From positions 10,053 to 74,052 of the forward strand of contig CAZCZI010000034.1 of the NCBI GenBank assembly GCA_964503045.1: a stretch of DNA of 64,000 nucleotides, read 5' to 3'. The notes under the pieces are model-generated. The model was not told where the DNA came from and searched no databases. It saw only the letters and a program-made list of their open reading frames with translations. This stretch comes from CAYZJR01 sp964503045. Its GTDB lineage: Bacteria; Cyanobacteriota; Vampirovibrionia; Obscuribacterales; Obscuribacteraceae. A program made the position numbers and the translations under genes. Position 1 is the first letter of the stretch, and every line of letters starts with the position of its first letter. This document shows positions 35,301 to 44,792 of the stretch, piece by piece.

Positions 35301-35526
35301 AAGGCAATCTCCGGGGCTGACTTTGCCTCTTTCATTAGAGATCTATTTCAATTCGGCTGCACTGGGGAAAATACGAAAGTCCAGTCCTGTAATGTCGCGC
35401 GCGATCCTCACCGGGTTTGCTGGAGATACTAAAATCAATAGTAAGAATGATCGAAAAACAAGAAACGACAGAGACCGGCTTGTTGAGCCGACCCCCATCG
35501 TTCTTGCCTGGGTGCCCGTCTGACGG

Positions 35527-36015
35527 TTAGACCAACACGATACCGGCGAGCCCTTCGAAGGACTTCCAGCAGGTGGTGATGTCGCCATCAGTATTGCAGG
35601 CTGTTTTCACAACCTCCACGGGAAGTCCTGTGCGTTCGACAAGACCTTTGGCGGTCTCGACGACGCATGCGTCGATGTTGACACCCACGAGCCGGTACTT
35701 GATGTTCGCGGTCGGGAAGCCTTCTCGCTCGCACCGAAGAACGATCTGCTTTGAGCCGTCGCACCAGCGCTTTCCTTGAACCAGAAAGCGCTCGTAGCCG
35801 GTAAGCAGATTCATGAGGCACTCATGCGTTGGAGGAAACGGGCAGGCGTCAAAGACGCTTTCGTAGGGAATCTCCAACAGCACGATGTGCATGCCAAGTC
35901 GGCGCGCGGTTTCGATTTCGCGCGCGACTGCTGCCAACGTCGCCGGGTCGCAGCTCGCCTTGAAGTTGGGCTGCATGTCGACGACGATGAGCATGTAGGT
36001 TTCGATGTCCTGCAT
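35527..36015 (-). CDS. Cysteine hydrolase of the isochorismatase/nicotinamidase superfamily
   Basis: 162 residues. The superfamily triad is visible: Asp13 in IVVDMQ, Lys82 in VQGKRWCDGS and nucleophile Cys117 in GVNIDACVVETA. Members hydrolyse nicotinamide, isochorismate, ureido or related amides; the short length and Cys-rich acid loop do not fix the substrate. GC-rich codons, like the PLD-like gene upstream. I chose the ATG at 36015 just before the conserved strand. Its expected ribosome binding site region is occupied instead by two copies of a 15-bp repeat, so an earlier start reading through the repeat is possible. Confidence 0.83.
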   Translation of the reverse strand: MQDIETYMLIVVDMQPNFKASCDPATLAAVAREIETARRLGMHIVLLEIPYESVFDACPFPPTHECLMNLLTGYERFLVQGKRWCDGSKQIVLRCEREGFPTANIKYRLVGVNIDACVVETAKGLVERTGLPVEVVKTACNTDGDITTCWKSFEGLAGIVLV

Positions 36016-36021
36016 GACCGT

Positions 36022-36051
36022 CACTTTTGGTGGCACCACTTTTGGTGGCGC
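36022..36051. repeat. Two tandem 15-bp repeats at the cysteine-hydrolase start
   Basis: CACTTTTGGTGGCAC is followed directly by CACTTTTGGTGGCGC (14 of 15 identical). The pair ends six bases before the ATG on the minus strand, where a ribosome binding site would be expected. It could be an operator or reflect slippage. Confidence 0.7.
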
Positions 36052-36067
36052 TGTGAAACAAGATGGC

Positions 36068-36103
36068 CCGCAGGGCGCCGGCACCACTGCCGGTGCCCTG
36101 CGG
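36068..36103 (-). terminator. 16-bp GC-rich terminator after the PLD-like gene
   Basis: CCGCAGGGCGCCGGCA pairs with TGCCGGTGCCCTGCGG across a 4-base loop, one G-T pair allowed. On the minus strand it is followed by a TTGTTT stretch after about ten bases. It separates the PLD-like and cysteine-hydrolase genes. Confidence 0.8.
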
Positions 36104-36134
36104 CGTTAATAGAAACAAGCGCTCTTGCCGCCGC

Positions 36135-38078
36135 TTACGCGGTCGGCAGAAGCCGCGAACCCTCGACGATGTCCAGGTACTGGCCACGGATCTTGCCCCA
36201 CTGGTACTTGCGCTGCCAGTCAGGCGTGTCCGACAACTCACCCTTGAACGTGCTCTGGCCGGTGGAGACCAGATAACGCCACTGGAAGTGGTTGTAGACG
36301 TCCATGATGTGCACCCAGTACGCGAGCGTGAGCGCGCGGTTGCCCTGGATGGCCAGCATCGTTTCGTCGTTGAGGCAGCCGGCCTTCAGGCCCAGGTTGT
36401 CGCTGGCGGCGCCGAGCACCCACGGATCATCACCGAAGGGATCGACGACGATCACCTTCGAGTGCGTGATGGCGTGAGCATCCGGGAGCTTGAGCAACTC
36501 CTTGTGCCATTCCTGCCAGCCCTGCTCCAGCGCAGAGGCCGCGATGATCGTCGGGAACTTCTTGCGGGGCTGGAAAACCGCCACCGGCTGCGGAACCGCG
36601 ATGAGCGGAGCCGCAGAATCGGAAGCGCTGTCCGTCGACCGGGCCGCCACTTCCGCAGGGACAACGAGACCGGATTCGGTCAACGTTGTCATGCCTGCCG
36701 GAACGGCCGCCTGGACCTGCGGAGAGATGCCCGCTTTGGTACCCGACTTCTTCGTGCCCGTTCCCTTCTTCCGGGGCGGACGGGGCAGCGCTTGCGTGCT
36801 GCTGACCGTACCGAGGATGGGCATGCCCGGATGCTTGTACTGCAGCCAGGTGACCACATCCAGGAAGCTGGGAGCGCCGGGGTAGAACGCGACGAAGTAG
36901 ATCCCCTGCTTGGCGCGCAGGAGGATTTCCTTCACACGCTTGGTGGAAACGGCGTAGTTCAGCAGGTCGAAGGACTTGCCACCTTCTTCCAGCTTCGGCT
37001 TCTCTCGCTTCTCCGAGGAGGGCGAGAAGATGGCCTGAACCTTGGTGCCGTCGCCCAAATCCACGGGCTTCATCACGTTGCGATTGGCAGTCCGCAACGC
37101 ATCACCCTGAATCGGGTCTTCCGAGCTGTCGGCCTTGATCCGGTCGTAGTACGCCAGACCTTCGTCCGCCAGCGCCGGCGAGTCGATGTACAGGGCGTGA
37201 TTCGCCTGTGTGCAGAAACCGGTCGGTGTCGGGTTGACGCTCTGCAAGAGCCACTTCTTGCCCTTGCGCGGGCCCTTCTTCTTGCCGTCGCCGGTGGCAA
37301 GAATCGCCGACTTGTTGTGAGCGATCATGTTGTCGCCCACCATGCGGTCGGTCACGTCGGCGCCGTCTTCGTGAAGCGCCTTGCGCGTCGCCTTGTTGGT
37401 GATGTCGTCCTTGCCCGTGTTGCCCAGCACCATGCTCCAGACGTCTTCGTTGGCGCGGAGGTACTCGACGAACGCAGGAGCCGACAGCTCGTAATAGAGC
37501 GCGAACACGTGACCAGCGATCTGCTTCGCCTCTTCGTACGGCAAGCGCACGAACTGGGGAAGACTGGAGCCGAGCCACTTGTAGATGGGATGCTCCGGAT
37601 CGTTGATCGCCTTGACCAGCGCTTCGGGGTCGGGAGACCCGTCAGCCAGCTTCGGCAGAAGATCGGCAAGCTTCTGCGTGGACACCAAGTGACCACGGTT
37701 GAAGCAGGCCTTGACGTAGGGACCGTAGTCGACGCCCAGTTTCGCGGTGTTGGTTTTGACGCCTTCGCCACGCTTCAGGTTGCCGGGGGTGCCCAGCATC
37801 GGGTAGATCGTCCAGTAGTAGGAGCGACCTTCCTCGGCGCCCGGGTCGGACCACTTGCAGCCCTGAATCGGGTGCTCGTCGGTCGTGGTGCCCGTGGATT
37901 CGGTTTCGCCCTTGAACTTGATGTGGCGAGAACCGAGAACCGTGGTAACGCCTGTCTCGACGTCCGTCCGTTCGATGGAGAAGCCGAGACAGTTCTCGAT
38001 GATGCCATCCCATACCCACGCGAGCATGGCAGTGGCATTGTTGCTCAAGGCAACAGCTCTGAGGTTGTACGTAGACAT
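36135..38078 (-). CDS. Phospholipase D-like protein with one intact and one degenerate HKD motif
   Basis: 647 residues. The N-terminal 110 form a beta-sandwich-like domain (FSIERTDVETGVTT, YYWTIYPMLG). The first PLD half has H254-x-K256 in AHNKSAILATGD, lacking the spaced Asp, then LLQSVNPTPTGFCTQANHA, matching the GSxN-containing strand of PLD-like hydrolases. A Pro/Thr/Lys-rich linker follows (about 430-500). The second half has the full motif H539-x-K541-x4-D546 (HSKVIVVD) and GAASDNLG. Members cleave phosphodiesters in lipids or nucleic acids. No signal peptide. GC-rich codons. ATG at 38078 with AAAGGAAA; the longer frame to 38213 lacks a site. A small hairpin precedes the ribosome binding site. 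Confidence 0.85.
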   Translation of the reverse strand: MSTYNLRAVALSNNATAMLAWVWDGIIENCLGFSIERTDVETGVTTVLGSRHIKFKGETESTGTTTDEHPIQGCKWSDPGAEEGRSYYWTIYPMLGTPGNLKRGEGVKTNTAKLGVDYGPYVKACFNRGHLVSTQKLADLLPKLADGSPDPEALVKAINDPEHPIYKWLGSSLPQFVRLPYEEAKQIAGHVFALYYELSAPAFVEYLRANEDVWSMVLGNTGKDDITNKATRKALHEDGADVTDRMVGDNMIAHNKSAILATGDGKKKGPRKGKKWLLQSVNPTPTGFCTQANHALYIDSPALADEGLAYYDRIKADSSEDPIQGDALRTANRNVMKPVDLGDGTKVQAIFSPSSEKREKPKLEEGGKSFDLLNYAVSTKRVKEILLRAKQGIYFVAFYPGAPSFLDVVTWLQYKHPGMPILGTVSSTQALPRPPRKKGTGTKKSGTKAGISPQVQAAVPAGMTTLTESGLVVPAEVAARSTDSASDSAAPLIAVPQPVAVFQPRKKFPTIIAASALEQGWQEWHKELLKLPDAHAITHSKVIVVDPFGDDPWVLGAASDNLGLKAGCLNDETMLAIQGNRALTLAYWVHIMDVYNHFQWRYLVSTGQSTFKGELSDTPDWQRKYQWGKIRGQYLDIVEGSRLLPTA

Positions 38079-38096
38079 AGATTTTCCTTTCGGAAG

Positions 38097-38113
38097 TTTT
38101 GCCTGTGGCAAAA
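38097..38113 (-). promoter_or_regulatory. Leader hairpin before the PLD-like gene
   Basis: TTTTGCC-TGT-GGCAAAA, a perfect 7-bp stem with a 3-base loop, ends about ten bases before the ribosome binding site. It might regulate translation. From here to 38600 I see no gene; both flanking genes should have promoters in this stretch. Confidence 0.35.
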
Positions 38114-38600
38114 TCGCCCAGACAGTGATCACGGGCTTGCGGCCTTGCACGCGCGCAAATCTGAGTGAAGGAGGAGATATCTGCCTCCAACGCTCAAATT
38201 CGAATTCGTGCAAAATCCCTACAGCCCGTGAGCTGTTAGGAGAGAGCCTTTAAACAAAAGAAACGTGCTTGTTTGGGTCGCTTGTGTTACTCGGGGAACG
38301 AAAAGTGAAGATACCTCCTGGTATCAAAATCAGATTTCAAAACCAAACGAAAATGACTTGTTTAATGGAAATAAGCTCAGTTGCCTTGGGATAAACCGCA
38401 TGACTACTTGTTCGGAGTAATTAGCGAAGCTCCGCGCGTATATTTCCTTCTTCACTAGCGTAGCTGTGATCTCGTCTCATTTTTGGTTGAGATATTGGTG
38501 TTTGATTTTTCCGGGAAAATCAAACAGAGCTCTTCAACCTCCAGAAATAGGCTATTGCTCAGAAGCTTGGAGGAACATTCTGAGATGGTATAAACGGGTC

Positions 38601-40685
38601 ATGCCTTGTAGTCGACCCACACATTTTGGTCAGCAGTCCAAGAAAAAGACCGAGCCTTCAAGAACCAGGGCGGTTGCGATGGCAATGGTTCTTTTGCTTT
38701 CTTGCTGCGCGCCGCTTTCAGGCTGTTCCACCACAAACACACGGACCGCACAAGTAGGTGCTCTATCAACCACGCTTGAATCGGTCAAACAGGCGATTGA
38801 CCAAGGACATCTTGAAGAAGCCCACGTAATACTCAAGCGCGTCGATTGCAAACAGCTTTCCGCCACGGAGTCCGAACAGCTGCTTGACTCCTGGTTGAGC
38901 TTGGCTTCGTCGTATCAAGAGATGGGTAAGTTTGCCGTTGCTGGACCGGTGTTAGAAACGGCGCTGCAAATGGCGAAGGACCTCAACAATGCAAAGAGAC
39001 AAGCTGAAATATTGCTGCGTCTGAAAACACTTGCAAAACAAGAAAAAGAAGAGTCGTCGTTGTTGGAGTCCGAGATCACTTCAAGTGAGAAAGAGCGTCA
39101 TGCAGCAGGCAGAGCATTCAGAAGCAGAGCGCAGAAGCTCCAAGTGAAGTATTTGCACACCTCGAATTTCAAGGAGGCGGCAGAGGCTATTGAGCCATAT
39201 CTTGAGGAAGCAAAAAATTTGCGCAAAAGAAGCATTAATGAAATGCAGCTCGTGATGCAGATTTTAGAAGAACTCTACACGAGGTTCAAGAAATACGATC
39301 GCTGTGTCGCCATGTACGAAGAACATTTGAAATCGCTTCCTGCTTCCCAGCTCGAAGGGCTTGATTCCGGCGACTTCAAGAGCATTGAAAACGCCCGCGA
39401 CCTAATTGAAGATCACGCTGGAATTGCCAGAATGCGCATCTATCAAAAACGCTTCCAAGACGCATACGACCACGCCAGGCAGGCTTATGAGTTGTCCAAA
39501 CAGATTTACGGACCTGGCACCGTTCAATTTGCACTCCGCTGTCACGATCTGGGAAACGTCGTCACCAATTTAGGTCGCCCTGATGAGGCAATCGACCTCT
39601 TCAAAGAAGAAGTCGACTCGTATGCCAGGAAGAAAGAAAGAGAGAACACGGTTAGGGCGCTGTGTGCTTTGGGGCGTGCGTATCAATCGTCCATGAGATA
39701 TCGCGAGGCAAAATCCACCATGCTGAGAGTTCTCGCCATGATGCGACGAGAACAAGCTCCTGATGTTTATGCAAGAACACAAAGCCTTCTTAGTATCGAC
39801 CTTTTGAAACTCAACGAAATTCGAAGAGCCGAGCAGTTGAATCGGGAAGTGCTTGAGGCGCTCAAACAGCCTGACTTGCACGCTGAACTGATACAGCATT
39901 TGACTGAGTGGCAGCAGGCGTGTCTCTTTGTTCCTGAGAAACTGCCGGAGGTGTTTTCAACTGGAAAGCGGTTGGTGAGCGAGTCTAGCCGAGACGGAAA
40001 GTCTGAAACTGTTTTGAATCGCATTCGCAATTCTCAATATTATTGTGCAAAAGCGCAATTGCACTCTTCTAGAATCGACAATGCTATAGCTGAGCTGAAC
40101 GCGCTTCTAAAGGGTTGTCCAGCAACAGAGCCCTACCATCGTCGGCTTTTTTACAACGATCTCGCGATTTGCTATCGCTTCAAGGGCGATCTCAAAAAGA
40201 GTGAGTTTTACTATCGCCAACCAGTCGAAGGCACACAGGAGCCGGCAAGTATAGCGTCCTGGCAAAACGCTCTTGGGTGGTGTCTGCTTGATCAAGGAAA
40301 AACTCGAGAAGCGAAAGTTCTGTTTGAATCCATGAAAATTCCTGAGTGTTCTTTGGTTGCAAGCACGATGTTGGTGATCTCGAAAAACGCGGCAATGGTG
40401 ATTCTTTTGAAAGAACTGGGAGAAGAGAAAAGAGCCGAAGAAATTTTGAAAGGAACAATCAAGACCTTCGATGATTTCACCGCCAAATACGAAGGCGTGG
40501 ATGCGACCGGGATTTCCTTGAAACTAAGTCAGGCTGCCGGAAAAGTTAACGGCTACACGCAAGAGCAGAAGCGACTTGCAAAACTAGCGCGGGCTATGTG
40601 TGATCGCTACCTCGCTAAATCGCCTTGGCATGCGAAGGTTCTCGAGTACACACAAACTCTCTCGAAGGAAGAAGCGGGGAAGTAG
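38601..40685 (+). CDS. TPR-repeat lipoprotein
   Basis: 694 residues. A signal peptide ends in a lipobox (LLLSCCAPLSGCS, Cys about 40). The mature part is almost wholly helical, with tetratricopeptide pairs, for example FQDAYDHARQAYELSKQIYG, PDEAIDLFKEEVDSYARKKE and YREAKSTMLRVLAMMRREQA. Such proteins are scaffolds for complexes at the cell surface. The ATG at 38601 has no strong ribosome binding site; a later Met just before the hydrophobic core is possible. Seven other secreted or cytoplasmic proteins in the window have similar TPR or solenoid character. Confidence 0.85.
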   Translation: MPCSRPTHFGQQSKKKTEPSRTRAVAMAMVLLLSCCAPLSGCSTTNTRTAQVGALSTTLESVKQAIDQGHLEEAHVILKRVDCKQLSATESEQLLDSWLSLASSYQEMGKFAVAGPVLETALQMAKDLNNAKRQAEILLRLKTLAKQEKEESSLLESEITSSEKERHAAGRAFRSRAQKLQVKYLHTSNFKEAAEAIEPYLEEAKNLRKRSINEMQLVMQILEELYTRFKKYDRCVAMYEEHLKSLPASQLEGLDSGDFKSIENARDLIEDHAGIARMRIYQKRFQDAYDHARQAYELSKQIYGPGTVQFALRCHDLGNVVTNLGRPDEAIDLFKEEVDSYARKKERENTVRALCALGRAYQSSMRYREAKSTMLRVLAMMRREQAPDVYARTQSLLSIDLLKLNEIRRAEQLNREVLEALKQPDLHAELIQHLTEWQQACLFVPEKLPEVFSTGKRLVSESSRDGKSETVLNRIRNSQYYCAKAQLHSSRIDNAIAELNALLKGCPATEPYHRRLFYNDLAICYRFKGDLKKSEFYYRQPVEGTQEPASIASWQNALGWCLLDQGKTREAKVLFESMKIPECSLVASTMLVISKNAAMVILLKELGEEKRAEEILKGTIKTFDDFTAKYEGVDATGISLKLSQAAGKVNGYTQEQKRLAKLARAMCDRYLAKSPWHAKVLEYTQTLSKEEAGK

Positions 40686-41140
40686 CCTCGCAAAAAATCA
40701 GACACCATTGATTGGTCGAAAAACGCCTTATTGGCCTGCTTGCGCTAAGTTTGAACTTCACTTGGCAATTTCAAATGTTGTCTCGAGTCGGCACGGTGGA
40801 ATGTCATGCGTTGAGAGGCTTGGAAGCTCTTTGCTAGATTCAGTCGTTATATTTCGTAACTCTCTTTTCCTTTGAATTTTCTGGCTAACCAAAAAACCCC
40901 AGAAACTCACCTACCTTCCCGGATGCTTTGCAAAACTGCCTCTAAAGGTGGTTAGGGCAAAGCTGAGGAGCTGCTTGCTGTAACGACTTGTCTGGTTTGC
41001 AAGTCGTCTGACTAATTCGCGCTCTCTGAGATCGGCTTCCGAACGCCATTGGAACCACTTCCAACTGCGTTCCAACGAACTACCATTCGGCGGCCTATTT
41101 CAGCGCGTGCGGAGTAACCGTCCGCAATCGAGAAGACGCC
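40686..41140 (+). other. Intergenic region with an 8-bp hairpin
   Basis: About 455 bases with no gene. ACGACTTG (40983-40990) and CAAGTCGT (41000-41007) form a perfect stem. The 130 bases before the hydrolase contain repeated GGAAC/GTTCC-like words that may fold. I cannot assign an RNA family. Confidence 0.4.
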
Positions 41141-41998
41141 ATGAAATCAAGGCGCAAAGGCAGACTGATTGTCTGCGTGTCCTTGCTCGTGATTCTGCTT
41201 TCTGCTTGGGTCGGGCTCTCCCCTCGGGTTTCACCCGGTCTCTACGAGTCCGAGCTGTTTCACCCTGATCGTGGGCACGGCTCTATGAGCGAGCTTCGCT
41301 CGTTCGATCAGGTAGAGAACCACGAAGTGTTCTTTAATGCTGTAAGCGGTGAACGACTGCATGGTTGGATCTTTATTCAGCCTGGCAGCAAGAAGATCGT
41401 TTTGCTTCATCCCGGAAATGCAGGTGACATCGCAAAGCACCTTCCGATCGTCAAGATGTTGCTTGACAGCGGTGTTTCGGTGTTCATTTACGAGCCTCGC
41501 GGCTTTGGAATGAGTGCCGGCAGCCCGTCAATCAAGAACATCTGCCAAGACGGTGAGTCTGCTTTCGATTACCTCGTGACCAACGGATATCGCAACGATC
41601 AGATTGTTCTTTACGGAGAGTCGCTCGGTGCTTCAGTTGCTGCCCACGTCTCTTCGGTGCGCCCCGCCGCTGGTATCATCCTGCAGAGCGGTTTCGCCTC
41701 GCTTGAACGCATTGGCAAGGAGAAAGTGCCTGCCCTGCGTGCGTATCCGACCTTCATGTTTCCCGTGCCGCGTCTGGATAATGCCCGCATCATGGAGGGC
41801 AAACATCAGCCGCTTCTGATTTTGCACGGCGAAAAGGATGATTTGATCAATATCTCACACTCCGAAGAGATTTTTGCTCGAGCATCGGGTCCGAAGAAAT
41901 TCGTTCGTTTTCCTGACTCCGGCCACTCCGTGTTTAACGGAAAGGACCGACAACTCTTCGTTGAGACGGTGCGCGGCTTCATTACGTCCTTGCCCTAA
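41141..41998 (+). CDS. Alpha/beta hydrolase, membrane-anchored
   Basis: 285 residues. An N-terminal membrane anchor (about 8-25) is followed by a hydrolase domain: oxyanion strand VLLHPGNAGD, nucleophile Ser in YGESLGASVAAH (GxSxG), acid in LHGEKDDLI and His in DSGHSVF. It resembles the ABHD13/BEM46-like group (surface hydrolases of unknown substrate). ATG at 41141; purines before the start are modest. A strong terminator follows. Confidence 0.92.
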   Translation: MKSRRKGRLIVCVSLLVILLSAWVGLSPRVSPGLYESELFHPDRGHGSMSELRSFDQVENHEVFFNAVSGERLHGWIFIQPGSKKIVLLHPGNAGDIAKHLPIVKMLLDSGVSVFIYEPRGFGMSAGSPSIKNICQDGESAFDYLVTNGYRNDQIVLYGESLGASVAAHVSSVRPAAGIILQSGFASLERIGKEKVPALRAYPTFMFPVPRLDNARIMEGKHQPLLILHGEKDDLINISHSEEIFARASGPKKFVRFPDSGHSVFNGKDRQLFVETVRGFITSLP

Positions 41999-42099
41999 CA
42001 ACGCAACAAGAATGATTGGAACCATTTGATGGACTCAGTAAATTCTTGTGCTGCTAATAGACGAAGAGTGCGAGGGCCGACAAAGCCACCACCCCCCCC

Positions 42100-42146
42100 T
42101 GAGAAACGCCCATGGAAAGCCAAGCTTCCTGGGCGTTTCTCATTTT
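42100..42146 (+). terminator. Strong terminator after the hydrolase
   Basis: A 13-bp perfect stem (TGAGAAACGCCCA 42100-42112 with TGGGCGTTTCTCA 42130-42142) followed by TTTTG. A homopolymer of C precedes it at 42091-42098. Confidence 0.92.
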
Positions 42147-42270
42147 GTTTTAAACCTATTAAAACGTATGGTAGAACATACGGTCAGTCAATCCATGATC
42201 CATCAATCCATGCAAAATTGGAACGCACCACATACGGTGATGCGCATTAGGTGTCGCCTCTTATCGATGT

Positions 42271-43269
42271 TTATCCTTTCTTGACCGCTGGTGCTTTCGT
42301 TGTAGGTGTTGGTTCAGGCTTGCCGGTTGTAGTCAGTGACTTCACTCTAGCTTGCACCTTGGCGGCATCGGCGGTCCTGTTCAACTTGTTGAGCACTTCT
42401 GCATAGCTATTGAGGCACGTCACTAATTGCGACTTCTCTGTCTTTTCGAGAGGTTCGCGCAAAGAAACAGCTCGCTTCAATTGAACCTCCGCTCTTTCGT
42501 ATTTCTTTTGTTTGGAGAAACATTCCGCATACATCTCGAGCGTTGCTGCCAGCTTCGGGCTTGTGGTTCCGTAGAGAGCTTCGCGGTAACTTAGAGCCTC
42601 TCGTATAAGCGGTTCGGCCTGATCGTATTTACCAAGAGCGAGATAGCTTCCCGCCAAACTCTCGATTGGTTTGATCACTCGCAGGTGGTTTCTTCCGTGA
42701 ACTTGTTTCCGCACTGATATACATCGCTTCAAATGCGGTTCTGCATCGGCATCTCGTCCGAGTCTTTTCAGAACCTCGGCCAGCCCGGAAAGCGAGTCGC
42801 TATAGTCAGGCGAAATCGGGGCCGACACTTCCCGAATTGCGATTGCTCGCTTGTAGAGAGGCTCTGCTTCTGAAAGTCTGCCGTTTTCGCGACACAGATC
42901 AGCGAGTCCTTCTACGGCGTTGGAGACCTCGAGAGAGGTTTTGCCGTAAGACTTTTCATAAATGCCAAGAACTTCTCGGTAACATTTCTCCGACAGATCG
43001 ATTTTGTTCAATTTGTCGTAAATGAAGCCCATGCTCAGAAGCGTCGTCGCGTAATGCTTGTATTTTTCTTTGTCGCCGGAAGCGATATCCTTGGCTGTCT
43101 TGAAGAACTTCTCTGCTTCAGCGTACTTCTTGTCCTTCATCAGCTTGGTTCCGGCATCATTTGCATCGCTCCAATCATCAGCGAAGGCGGGCAACCAAAA
43201 AGCCATTGATGTAAGGCAGGCCGAGGAGATTGTCAGCGAAAGAGTTAGCATGCGAAATTGAGCGTTCAA
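42271..43269 (-). CDS. Secreted TPR-repeat protein
   Basis: 332 residues. A signal peptide cleaves after AFA-DD (about residue 31). About six 42-residue tetratricopeptide units follow (kinesin light-chain type, such as SEAEPLYKRAIAIREVS, ADAEPHLKRCISVRKQVHG, DQAEPLIREALSYREALYG). A Thr/Pro/Lys tail ends the chain. It probably organises other proteins outside the inner membrane. Confidence 0.93.
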   Translation of the reverse strand: MNAQFRMLTLSLTISSACLTSMAFWLPAFADDWSDANDAGTKLMKDKKYAEAEKFFKTAKDIASGDKEKYKHYATTLLSMGFIYDKLNKIDLSEKCYREVLGIYEKSYGKTSLEVSNAVEGLADLCRENGRLSEAEPLYKRAIAIREVSAPISPDYSDSLSGLAEVLKRLGRDADAEPHLKRCISVRKQVHGRNHLRVIKPIESLAGSYLALGKYDQAEPLIREALSYREALYGTTSPKLAATLEMYAECFSKQKKYERAEVQLKRAVSLREPLEKTEKSQLVTCLNSYAEVLNKLNRTADAAKVQARVKSLTTTGKPEPTPTTKAPAVKKG

Positions 43270-43695
43270 AATTGTCCCTTCCTATTTGAGGCTCGATGCT
43301 CGGAAAAATGCATCATGTTACCGATGTCATTCTAAAACAGATATCGCCTAACGGCTTGACTGCAATAGATTTTCCACTTTTCGTTTGTATATAGTTCGAA
43401 CACGCCGGAGGATTGTCATGCCAACGCAAAGCACGCAAATGTGAAGTGGGCATGGGTTCGGCAAGCATTTCTCAGCGGCGTTTTGGCAAGTGGTTAACAA
43501 GCGTGTCGGCTGAATCAATTCTTATGGTCAATGTCATCGTCAACAAAAGCGGCTCCAGCCTGCGGGATTCCAAGATAATTGCGATAACCTAATTTTCCCC
43601 GGGATCCCTTGAAAAAAGTAGTACAAAAGGACTTGGAATCCAGGCTGCGAATTTCAGCAGTCGCCACAATCACAATTACTCTAGGAGAATCGCTC
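43270..43695. other. Divergent promoter region
   Basis: About 425 bases between the TPR gene and leucine dehydrogenase. It is AT-richer than its surroundings and should carry promoters for both. No gene or repeated structure is evident; open frames here lack ribosome binding sites. Confidence 0.4.
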
Positions 43696-44784
43696 ATGAC
43701 AGGAATCTTTCAAGATCTGGAGAGCTTTGGGCATGAACAGATTTCGTTTTTTCATGACAAAGAGTCCGGTCTAAAGGCGATTATCGGTGTGCATTCCACC
43801 GTTCTCGGACCATCTCTGGGCGGCTGCCGGATGTGGAAGTATGCAGACGAAGCAGCGGCCCTGCGTGATGTGTTGCGTCTATCCAAGGGCATGACCTATA
43901 AAGCGGCCGTCGCAGGGCTCAATCTTGGTGGCGGAAAAGCAGTTGTTATCGCTGACTCGCGAACCGAGAAGACGCCAAAGCTTTTGGCCTCGTTTGCCAA
44001 AGCCGTTGATTCTCTGGGTGGGCGCTATATCACCGCCGAAGATGTCGGTATGTCGGTTGCCGATATAGACCTCATTCGTCAGTTCACCACTCACGCCGTA
44101 GGCGGCTCCAACGAGGGTGGAAGCGGCGATCCATCGGTAATGACCGCATTCGGTGTTTTTCAGGGCATGAAGGCAGCGCTCAAATTCGCAGGGCTTGGCG
44201 AGAGCCTCGAAGGCATCCGTGTTGCTGTGCAGGGTGTCGGTAATGTCGGATATCACTTGTGCAGCTACCTTTCGGCAGCCGGTGCGAAACTGATCATCAC
44301 GGACATCTACCCCAACCAAGTGGAAAGAATTGTTCAGGAGTTCGGCGCTGAAGTCGTAACCCCGGATCAAATCTACAACACCGAATGCGAAATCTTTGCT
44401 CCTTGCGCATTGGGATCTATTCTCAATACAAGAACCATTCCTCAACTGCAGTGCAAAATTGTGGCTGGTTCCGCCAATAATCAATTGGAAACTGATACTG
44501 ACGGCTTTGAACTCGTGCGCAAGGGTATTGTCTATGCTCCTGACTATGCCATCAACTCCGGCGGCTTGATCAATGTCGCTGCCGAACTCGACGGCTACAA
44601 CCATGAGCGCGTGTTGGGTAAGGTCTCACAGGTCTACAACACCATCATTGATGTGCTTACGAAATCGCAAGAGCAAGGCATCCCACCGCATATGGCTGCC
44701 GATGCGCTCGCCGAGCAGAGATTGGCAGATGCCAAAATTGCCAAAAAGCCAGGCACCACCAAGAGTGTTTCACTGAAGAAATAA
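43696..44784 (+). CDS. Leucine dehydrogenase (Glu/Leu/Phe/Val dehydrogenase family)
   Basis: 362 residues, the leucine dehydrogenase length. Catalytic lysines are Lys69 (GMTYKAAVAG) and Lys81 (LGGGKAV). The nucleotide site is VAVQGVGNVGYHL, and SGDPSVMTAFGV and SANNQL are typical. It interconverts branched-chain amino acids and 2-oxo acids with NAD. AGGAG nine bases before the ATG at 43696 decides the start; the longer frame from 43609 lacks one. A small zinc-ribbon-like gene follows after 8 bases. Confidence 0.95.
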   Translation: MTGIFQDLESFGHEQISFFHDKESGLKAIIGVHSTVLGPSLGGCRMWKYADEAAALRDVLRLSKGMTYKAAVAGLNLGGGKAVVIADSRTEKTPKLLASFAKAVDSLGGRYITAEDVGMSVADIDLIRQFTTHAVGGSNEGGSGDPSVMTAFGVFQGMKAALKFAGLGESLEGIRVAVQGVGNVGYHLCSYLSAAGAKLIITDIYPNQVERIVQEFGAEVVTPDQIYNTECEIFAPCALGSILNTRTIPQLQCKIVAGSANNQLETDTDGFELVRKGIVYAPDYAINSGGLINVAAELDGYNHERVLGKVSQVYNTIIDVLTKSQEQGIPPHMAADALAEQRLADAKIAKKPGTTKSVSLKK

Positions 44785-44792
44785 TCTCGCGT

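Noticed and set aside
36063..38168. 701-codon plus-strand frame opposite the PLD-like gene
   Set aside because: High GC keeps the opposite frame open. Its translation is Arg/Val/Leu-rich and unlike a folded protein; the minus frame has PLD motifs and a ribosome binding site.
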